19,514 nucleotides of DNA. It comes from Bacteroides sp. Lineage in GTDB: Bacteria > Bacteroidota > Bacteroidia > Bacteroidales > Bacteroidaceae. The DNA is taken from contig DXOJ01000335.1 of the NCBI GenBank assembly GCA_019412865.1, positions 1 to 19,514 on the forward strand, read 5' to 3'. This document shows positions 14,798 through 19,514 of this stretch, piece by piece. Position 1 is the first letter of the stretch; each line of letters begins with the position of its first letter. The translations under genes and the position numbers were made by a program. The notes beneath the pieces are model-generated. The model saw nothing but the letters and a program-made list of their open reading frames with translations. It had not been told where the DNA came from and searched no databases.

Positions 14798-15799
14798 ATG
14801 AAGAAAAACATTCTGCTTCTCTCTTTTTTGTGTAATTTTTCATTGTTGTTATCTGCCCAAACTAACGTAGAAAAAGGGTTGCAGAGTATCAACCGTTCCT
14901 CTGCCGAAGCTACTATCAACTTTTTGGCTAGTGATGAATTGCAAGGCCGTGAGGCAGGTTTTCATGGTTCACGTGTGACCTCGGAGTATATTGCTTCTTT
15001 ATTACAATGGATGGGAGTATCACCTTTGGCTGACAGCTATTTCCAGCCTTTTGATGCTTACCGTAAAGAACGTCAGAAAAAAGGACGTCTGGAAGTGCAT
15101 CCTGATTCCATAGCTAAACTGAAACAGGAAGTTCATCAGAAGCTTTCCATGAGGAATGTATTGGGAATGATTCCTGGTAAAAATACCAAAGAATATGTGA
15201 TTGTGGGGGCGCATTTCGACCATTTAGGTATTGATCCTGCACTCGATGGCGACCAAATATACAATGGTGCTGACGATAATGCTTCCGGTGTATCGGCAGT
15301 GTTGCAAATAGCAAGAGCCTTTTTAGCCAGTGGGGAGCAACCCGAAAGAAATGTAATCTTTGCTTTTTGGGATGGAGAAGAAAAAGGACTGCTTGGCTCT
15401 AAATATTTTGTACAAACTTGTCCTTTCCTATCTCAAATAAAAGGCTATCTGAACTTTGACATGATTGGCCGTAACAACAAACCTCAACAACCCAAACAGG
15501 TCGTTTATTTCTATACATCCGCCCACCCGGTCTTTGGGGATTGGTTGAAAGAGGATATCAGAAAATACGGTTTGCAATTGGAACCGGATTACCGCGCTTG
15601 GGAAAATCCGATAGGAGGAAGTGATAACGGTTCGTTTGCCAAAGTAGGTATTCCGATTATCTGGTATCATACGGACGGGCATCTTGATTATCACCAGCCT
15701 TCCGATCATGCCGACCGATTGAATTGGGATAAGATAGTAGAAATCACTAAAGCCTCTTTTCTCAATATGTGGAAGATGGCAAATGAGAAGTCATTTTAA
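14798..15799 (+). CDS. Secreted M28-family metallopeptidase
   Basis: A 333-residue peptidase starting at the ATG at 14798 (MKKNILLLSF). An upstream ATG at 14765 would add 11 residues ahead of a perfect signal peptide and is rejected. The signal peptide ends near LLLSA (residue 20). Zinc-site motifs of the M28 family are present: AHFDH (H139, D141), GADDNASG (D159/D160), DGEEKG (E194, E195), FDMIG and a late YHTDGHLDYHQPSDHAD with His ligands. M28 enzymes are typically aminopeptidases or carboxypeptidases with two zinc ions. It is 36 bp downstream of the LRR lipoprotein gene and followed by a strong hairpin terminator. It probably acts in the periplasm or at the cell surface in peptide breakdown. 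Confidence 0.93.
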   Translation: MKKNILLLSFLCNFSLLLSAQTNVEKGLQSINRSSAEATINFLASDELQGREAGFHGSRVTSEYIASLLQWMGVSPLADSYFQPFDAYRKERQKKGRLEVHPDSIAKLKQEVHQKLSMRNVLGMIPGKNTKEYVIVGAHFDHLGIDPALDGDQIYNGADDNASGVSAVLQIARAFLASGEQPERNVIFAFWDGEEKGLLGSKYFVQTCPFLSQIKGYLNFDMIGRNNKPQQPKQVVYFYTSAHPVFGDWLKEDIRKYGLQLEPDYRAWENPIGGSDNGSFAKVGIPIIWYHTDGHLDYHQPSDHADRLNWDKIVEITKASFLNMWKMANEKSF

Positions 15800-15810
15800 T
15801 GAAGCAGATA

Positions 15811-15864
15811 AAATACAATCCTGATAATTAACGGGAAAAGTCAGGATTGTATTTCTTATTTTTT
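15811..15864. terminator. bidirectional hairpin terminator between convergent genes
   Basis: Positions 15811-15824 and 15841-15854 are a perfect 14-bp inverted repeat (AAATACAATCCTGA and its complement) around a 16-nt loop. The downstream side carries a T-rich tract (15859-15864). The stem lies between the M28 stop and the end of the convergent GNAT gene, whose stop codon at 15856 is inside the flank. It can serve both directions. Confidence 0.85.
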
Positions 15865-16602
15865 GAGTATTCTTTTCAAGTAGTCGATAGTTGGTAAATT
15901 CACAGTCTCAAAACTTCCTTTATAAAATACAGCAAAATTATTAAAAACACACGGTAACTCTTTTGCTTTCTGTAGCGTATCTACTTGAATAAAAGAAACA
16001 GGGACATCATTTGTTTCACAATATTGTTTGATCATTTCAATGTATTTATAGATATAGGGGCATTGCATATCATAATAAATCGTCAGTTCCTCACTTTCTA
16101 TTTTCAGATTCTTGGCATTTGGCGCGAACTTCGGTACTGTTCCGTCAAAAGAAAGAGCAAGCAATTCATATCCGTTATCGGTAGTGTCAACCACCTCAAA
16201 GCCAAATTTCTTTGCAAATGATTGGTCGGAAAGCCAGCTCTTCTGTTTTTTTGCCCCGAGCATGCAAATGCCGGATCTACCTTTTTCTTTGGCATCGGCT
16301 ATACAGTACTCTATTAATGCTTTCCCATATCCGTTTCCTCGGGGACTACCTAACACCCATAAACAAAGATAATAATAGTTGTCGCCGATGACGGGAACCC
16401 AAGCTGTTTCAAGAGGAGCATATTCAATAAAAACCGTAGCTTTTGCATTTAACTTTCTAAAGACATGACCTTCATTCAGTCGGTCGGAAAGCCATTGCCG
16501 CTTTGCTTCAATACCAGGATGGGACTTTTTGCTGCGGATAATGCAGCATAAATGCTCATTAGAAAGATTTTCTGTTGTTAAGTTAACAAAACTAGTATTC
16601 AT
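15856..16602 (-). CDS. GNAT acetyltransferase with YoaP-like C-terminal domain
   Basis: A two-domain protein of 248 residues from the ATG at 16602. A GTG six bases upstream also opens the frame, but the upstream AAGGG spaces better to the ATG. The N-terminal domain (to about residue 150) is a GNAT acetyltransferase: the acetyl-CoA loop is GSPRGNGYGKALIEYC near residues 85-100, preceded by the YYYLCLWVLG strand. The C-terminal part (about 165-248) has a thioredoxin-like arrangement with LTIYYDMQCPYIYKYIEMI, where one Cys remains in CPY. It matches the YoaP domain known from Bacillus YoaP as I recall it. Acetyl-CoA is the likely donor and the acceptor is unknown. It converges with the M28 gene across a shared terminator. 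Confidence 0.85.
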   Translation of the reverse strand: MNTSFVNLTTENLSNEHLCCIIRSKKSHPGIEAKRQWLSDRLNEGHVFRKLNAKATVFIEYAPLETAWVPVIGDNYYYLCLWVLGSPRGNGYGKALIEYCIADAKEKGRSGICMLGAKKQKSWLSDQSFAKKFGFEVVDTTDNGYELLALSFDGTVPKFAPNAKNLKIESEELTIYYDMQCPYIYKYIEMIKQYCETNDVPVSFIQVDTLQKAKELPCVFNNFAVFYKGSFETVNLPTIDYLKRILKK

Positions 16603-16659
16603 ATACACCCTTGTTTCAAGTTAGGTATTATCAGTCGGTCCATGTAGCAATAATAGTCC

Positions 16660-16688
16660 TTTGTTGGTCTGTTGACGGGCTATCTTTG
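16660..16688 (+). promoter_or_regulatory. plus-strand promoter with no protein gene downstream
   Basis: TTTG at 16660-16663 is followed after 17 bp by TATCTTTG (16681-16688), an exact TAnnTTTG. It points away from the GNAT gene, towards a short region with its own terminator-like structure (16697-16754). Confidence 0.45.
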
Positions 16689-16697
16689 CAAAGATAG
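16680..16697. promoter_or_regulatory. 18-bp perfect palindrome carrying a -7 box on both strands
   Basis: CTATCTTTGCAAAGATAG is fully self-complementary. Each half contains TATCTTTG (TAnnTTTG), one per strand. The minus-strand box at 16689-16696 is about 87 bp upstream of the GNAT ATG. The site could be a divergent promoter, a repressor operator, or both. Confidence 0.6.
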
Positions 16698-16754
16698 TGA
16701 ATTTGTGCAGATAATCTCTCTTGCCGGGTTGTAGAATTCACGAAAGTTTTTTTT
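16693..16754 (+). ncRNA. candidate small RNA of about 60 nt with its own terminator
   Basis: Initiation about 5 bp after the plus-strand TATCTTTG (16681-16688) would give a transcript starting near 16693-16695. It contains the inverted repeat GTGAATT (16697-16703) with AATTCAC (16735-16741), then GAAAG, then eight T residues (16747-16754). That is the layout of a minimal small RNA with an intrinsic terminator, although the outer stem is only 7 bp. No ORF of note lies here. On the minus strand the T tract would be A residues, so it only makes sense for plus-strand transcription. Confidence is limited because the outer stem is short and no homologues can be checked. Confidence 0.35.
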
Positions 16755-16789
16755 CTTACTATATAGAGAGGTGGCGAACAGGTAGAACT

Positions 16790-17506
16790 TTACATCCGGC
16801 AATAAATAGCAGATGGCAACAGACGAAATAGAATAGTTACATATCTCCATCTTTTGGAAATGAAAGCTACTTTTTTCTTTTTAGAAATAGCCTTTTTAAT
16901 TTGTTTCACAGCTTTATCAACGGGAGTAACCCAGAATAATCCTTCTCCTTTTGCCATAGCGGTGTCTACAAATCCGGGACGAATATCGGTAGTGTAAATA
17001 GAATAAGGAGATTTAGTTGCTTTTTGTCGTAATCCTTCCATATAGTTGATTTGATAGGCTTTCGACGCATTGTAGGCCGGAGCGATGCCACTGCCGCGTG
17101 TACCTCCAACAGAGGAAATAGTAACCAGATGCCCGCTTTTTTGCCGTTCGAAATATCGGAATCCCCAGTCTGCGATGTTGGTAAAGCCTATTACGTTGGT
17201 TAATAGAGTAGGCTCTTCCAGTTGGTAGGATAGCTCAGGGTTTAGTTCCCCGGTTCCGGCACAGATAATCAGTATATCCATTCCACCCATCTTTTGAGTG
17301 AGCGTTTCAAGAGATGAAATAGCAGCTTGTGTATCAGTGATGTCACATACTTGATAGAATAGTTTGTCTTTGTCTTGGGTACATACCTCCTTTAACAAAT
17401 TCTCTCTACGACCGGTAATGCCGATAAGATAATCTTCTTGAGAATAGGCTTCTGCCAATCCACGACCGATGCCGGAGGTTGCACCTATAATTATAATCTT
17501 CTTCAT
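16790..17506 (-). CDS. Short-chain dehydrogenase/reductase
   Basis: A 238-residue classical SDR from the ATG at 17506. A TTG at 17515 adds only three residues and is rejected. The cofactor loop is GATSGIG at residues 8-14. CAG follows at 82-84, and N104 lies in the helix-4 Asn position. The catalytic set is Ser131/132 with Y145 and K149 (PAYNASKA). PGFVDTAM then shapes the cofactor pocket. The basic C-terminus with ISKKKKVAFISKRWRYVTILF may associate with membranes, as in the DltE-like subgroup. The substrate is unknown. The gene lies downstream of a Crp/Fnr-type regulator, and an FNR-like box at 17566-17579 sits about 40 bp before its predicted transcription start, so it is the likely direct target of that regulator. 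Confidence 0.92.
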   Translation of the reverse strand: MKKIIIIGATSGIGRGLAEAYSQEDYLIGITGRRENLLKEVCTQDKDKLFYQVCDITDTQAAISSLETLTQKMGGMDILIICAGTGELNPELSYQLEEPTLLTNVIGFTNIADWGFRYFERQKSGHLVTISSVGGTRGSGIAPAYNASKAYQINYMEGLRQKATKSPYSIYTTDIRPGFVDTAMAKGEGLFWVTPVDKAVKQIKKAISKKKKVAFISKRWRYVTILFRLLPSAIYCRM

Positions 17507-17535
17507 GAAATACAATCAAATTTTTTGTTTATCTG

Positions 17536-17543
17536 CAAAAGTA
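17536..17543 (-). promoter_or_regulatory. -7 promoter box for the SDR gene
   Basis: On the minus strand this reads TACTTTTG (TAnnTTTG), 29 bp upstream of the ATG at 17506. No TTTG -33 is found, but the FNR-type box lies where it would be, as in activator-dependent promoters. Confidence 0.6.
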
Positions 17544-17565
17544 AGGGTAGAGAATAAATAAAACC

Positions 17566-17579
17566 TTGATTGAAATCAA
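17566..17579 (-). promoter_or_regulatory. FNR-type operator upstream of the SDR gene
   Basis: TTGATTGAAATCAA is an exact match to the FNR consensus TTGAT-N4-ATCAA. Its centre is roughly 40-44 bp before the start predicted from the -7 box at 17536-17543, the classical class II activator spacing. It lies 4 bp beyond the Crp/Fnr stop codon. The same bases could also form a small hairpin (6-bp stem) followed by a T-rich run on the minus strand, acting as a weak terminator of the regulator gene, so both readings are open. Confidence 0.65.
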
Positions 17580-17583
17580 GATA

Positions 17584-18153
17584 TTATTTTTGTACGATTT
17601 TTCTTCGGATACGGCTTAAGGTTTCGGGACGAATCAAAAGATAAGAAGCCAGTTCTTTTAATGTAATCAGTTTCAGTAAATTGGGACAACGGTTGATAAT
17701 TTCGAGATAACGTTCTTCCGGTGTCAGGCTGTACATTGAAATCATTCGGTCGTAAACCTCCCACAACAGAGTTTCTGCAATGCGGCGTCCTAACTTTTGG
17801 TGAACGTCGTTGGCATTATAGAAGTCTGTCATTTGCTGATAATTGATAACGTATACCGAGCAATCACATAAGGCTTGTATATCTACATTTGATTTATCCT
17901 GTAACTGAAAAGCCGGATAGTTGCCAACAAAAGAATGATCGAAAGTATAGCCTACGATGCTGCTCTCGCCTATACTGTTGGTACAACAGTACCGGAAAGA
18001 ACCGGAACTGACGAACCCCATTATCCTGCATACTTCTCCCTGGCGGGAAAAGTAGTCTCCTTTCTTATAAAAAGTTTGCTTCCCCTGTTGCAATACAAAA
18101 TCTACAATAGGTGAGTAGTTGATGTGGGAAGTATATTTGTTGAAATCTTCCAC
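17584..18153 (-). CDS. Crp/Fnr-family transcriptional regulator
   Basis: A 189-residue regulator. The N-terminal part (about residues 10-115) is a cNMP-binding-like beta-roll with GDYFSRQGEVCRIMGFVSSG. A long dimer helix follows (about 115-145), then a winged helix at the C-terminus. The recognition helix contains RPETLSRIRR with E177, S180 and R181, the same Glu..Ser-Arg set that FNR uses to read TTGAT. The FNR iron-sulfur Cys pattern is not apparent, so oxygen sensing by that route is not supported, and the effector is unknown. The start is GTG at 18153, 12 bp after the aroA stop. No ATG occurs before residue 44, and coupling with aroA is likely. The adjacent FNR-type box suggests it controls the SDR gene. 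Confidence 0.9.
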   Translation of the reverse strand: MEDFNKYTSHINYSPIVDFVLQQGKQTFYKKGDYFSRQGEVCRIMGFVSSGSFRYCCTNSIGESSIVGYTFDHSFVGNYPAFQLQDKSNVDIQALCDCSVYVINYQQMTDFYNANDVHQKLGRRIAETLLWEVYDRMISMYSLTPEERYLEIINRCPNLLKLITLKELASYLLIRPETLSRIRRKIVQK

Positions 18154-18165
18154 AGCGTATCGGAA

Positions 18166-19398
18166 TCAGCCTTCGTTTATAACTTGAAATCCAGCCTGTT
18201 TCAAATCTTCCCAGTATCCGGGATATGATTTGGTAACAACTTGTGGGTCGGCAATGAGTAGATTGGGATGGCGGATAATTGCCGGTGCAAATGCCATTGC
18301 CATCCGATGGTCTTCGTAGGTTTCAATCACCGGAGTTTCTTTCGGTTCACATCGTTCGCCGTTCCACATTAATATACTGTCATTTTCTTCCTCGATCACA
18401 TATCCCAGCTTTTTAAGCTCGGCTCGCAGGGCGGCAATACGGTCAGTCTCTTTTATTTTCAGGCTTTGTAATCCGGTGAAACGGAAAGGGATATTCAGCA
18501 AGGCACAGGTAACAACGAATGTCTGTGCCAAATCCGGAATGTCGACAAAGTCTTCTTCCAGTCTTTCCGGCGCTTTGCCTGTTTTTTTCAGTTTCACACC
18601 TTGCGATGTAAATTCGGTAGTTATACCTAAGCGTGAGAAAACTTCTGCTCCCCGGCTATCTCCCTGATAACTGTTATGAAACAACCCCAATAATTCAATT
18701 TCTGCTTTGGGAGATAAGGCGGCAATCTGATACCAATAGGAAGCTGCGCTCCAGTCACTTTCCACTTTGAAAGGAATGCTCTGATAGAGTTGTGGAGCAA
18801 CGGATATGCTATTGGGAGAAGTCCATGCGGCTTTGGCTCCAAAGTCCTGCATCAGTTGCAATGTAAGATTGATATAAGGGCGGGAAATAATCTCTCCGCT
18901 TAAATGTAAAGTCAAACCGTCTTTGAGTGCCGGACCTATCATCAATAGAGCAGATATATATTGGGAACTTACATTTCCTTTCAAGGTTATTTCATTTCCT
19001 TTCAACTCTGCCCCTTTGATACATAAGGGAGGATATCCTTCATGGTGGACATACTCTATTTCAGCTCCTAATTCCCGGAGCGCATTGACTAATATCTGTA
19101 TCGGGCGTTGCTGCATACGGGCTGTTCCTGTGATTGCCCGTTCCCCCGGAGTCACACTTAAATAGGCGGTAAGGAAACGCATAGCAGTGCCCGCAGCCAT
19201 AATGTCAATCGTCTCTTTCCCTTCGGTGAGAGCTTTTATCATCACCTGTGTATCGTCGCAATCGGACAGGTTTTCAGGAGGATAAATACCTTTGCCCAGC
19301 GCATTGATGATTAATGCACGATTACTGATACTTTTAGAAGCCGGCAACTGGATAGTTGCTGTTACTACTGAAGGAGGGATGAGTTTATAGAGCATCAT
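18166..19398 (-). CDS. aroA: 3-phosphoshikimate 1-carboxyvinyltransferase (EPSP synthase)
   Basis: A 410-residue cytoplasmic enzyme that transfers the enolpyruvyl group of PEP to shikimate 3-phosphate, the sixth shikimate-pathway step towards chorismate. LPASKSISNRALI (residues 18-30) carries K22, S23 and R27, matching the substrate-binding residues. GTAMRFLTA (70-78) is the second signature with R74, where E. coli has a Pro after this Arg and here a Phe. IKETDRIAALRAEL and EDHRMAMAFA near the C-terminus complete the family pattern. It is slightly shorter than the E. coli enzyme (427 residues) but appears whole. Two adjacent ATGs (19398 and 19395) are possible starts. It is the first gene of a minus-strand unit with the Crp/Fnr regulator, and a good promoter box lies at 19427-19434. 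Confidence 0.97.
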   Translation of the reverse strand: MMLYKLIPPSVVTATIQLPASKSISNRALIINALGKGIYPPENLSDCDDTQVMIKALTEGKETIDIMAAGTAMRFLTAYLSVTPGERAITGTARMQQRPIQILVNALRELGAEIEYVHHEGYPPLCIKGAELKGNEITLKGNVSSQYISALLMIGPALKDGLTLHLSGEIISRPYINLTLQLMQDFGAKAAWTSPNSISVAPQLYQSIPFKVESDWSAASYWYQIAALSPKAEIELLGLFHNSYQGDSRGAEVFSRLGITTEFTSQGVKLKKTGKAPERLEEDFVDIPDLAQTFVVTCALLNIPFRFTGLQSLKIKETDRIAALRAELKKLGYVIEEENDSILMWNGERCEPKETPVIETYEDHRMAMAFAPAIIRHPNLLIADPQVVTKSYPGYWEDLKQAGFQVINEG

Positions 19399-19426
19399 TT
19401 CTTGATCTATTCTTTGTTATGGAGTA

Positions 19427-19457
19427 CAAAAGTAGAGATTTATTCGGAGACTTCCAA
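19427..19457 (-). promoter_or_regulatory. promoter for aroA
   Basis: On the minus strand TACTTTTG (19427-19434) matches TAnnTTTG. TTGG (19454-19457) lies 19 bp upstream at the right spacing for a -33 element, with one mismatch to TTTG. The predicted leader before the ATG at 19398 is about 25 nt. Confidence 0.6.
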
Positions 19458-19514
19458 CTGGTTTTGACTCTTGGCTAAGGAGTTGAGGCAATATCTGTAT
19501 CTTCTTATTTATTC
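19458..19514. other. right edge, no feature seen
   Basis: These 57 bases lie upstream of the aroA promoter. I see no gene end, repeat or terminator that can be defended here. Confidence 0.4.

Overview
The window reads as chromosome from a Bacteroides-type gut bacterium (Bacteroidota). The evidence is the recurrent -7 promoter motif TAnnTTTG upstream of most operons, mostly weak Shine-Dalgarno sequences, moderate AT-richness, and typical Bacteroides gene content. The species cannot be settled from the sequence alone. No rRNA, tRNA, CRISPR array, IS element or phage gene was seen.

Layout. (1) 92-2747: a mannitol 2-dehydrogenase-type enzyme (minus) diverges from a LacI-family regulator (plus). 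Between them is a cluster of three operator-like palindromes. (2) 2899-3581: thioredoxin plus a small acidic protein, closed by a clear terminator. It is followed by a tandem array of 22-bp palindromic repeats lying between convergent genes. (3) 3795-10890: an RDD membrane protein (minus) diverges from a six-gene operon: SpoIIM-like protein, a multi-pass membrane protein, DUF4129 protein, DUF4350 protein, MoxR AAA+ ATPase and DUF58 protein. This looks like a widely conserved but poorly understood MoxR membrane machine. The last two genes are separated by about 190 bp of degenerate heptamer repeats with near-perfect terminal inverted arms. These end exactly at the TTG start codon of the DUF58 gene.

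(4) 10885-11539 (minus): a HepT/MntA (HEPN/MNT) toxin-antitoxin pair whose 3' end overlaps the DUF58 stop. (5) 11611-13519 (minus): a probable operon of a membrane-anchored Cys-containing protein, a ZnuB-type metal ABC permease, TsaE (tRNA t6A synthesis) and a small Imm17-like membrane protein. (6) 13634-15799 (plus): a leucine-rich-repeat lipoprotein and a secreted M28 aminopeptidase, ending in a strong bidirectional terminator. (7) 15856-19398 (minus): a YoaP-like GNAT acetyltransferase, a short-chain dehydrogenase, a Crp/Fnr-family regulator and aroA.

The most interesting signals are non-coding. A textbook FNR-type box lies about 40 bp upstream of the predicted SDR start, next to a Crp/Fnr gene with an FNR-like recognition helix. 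An 18-bp perfect palindrome carries a -7 box on each strand, and downstream of it is a possible ~60-nt small RNA with its own terminator. The 22-bp palindrome array and the heptamer element complete the list. Several longest-ORF starts are TTG or GTG; I moved these to the nearest better ATG except where no ATG is available (DUF58, MntA, Crp).
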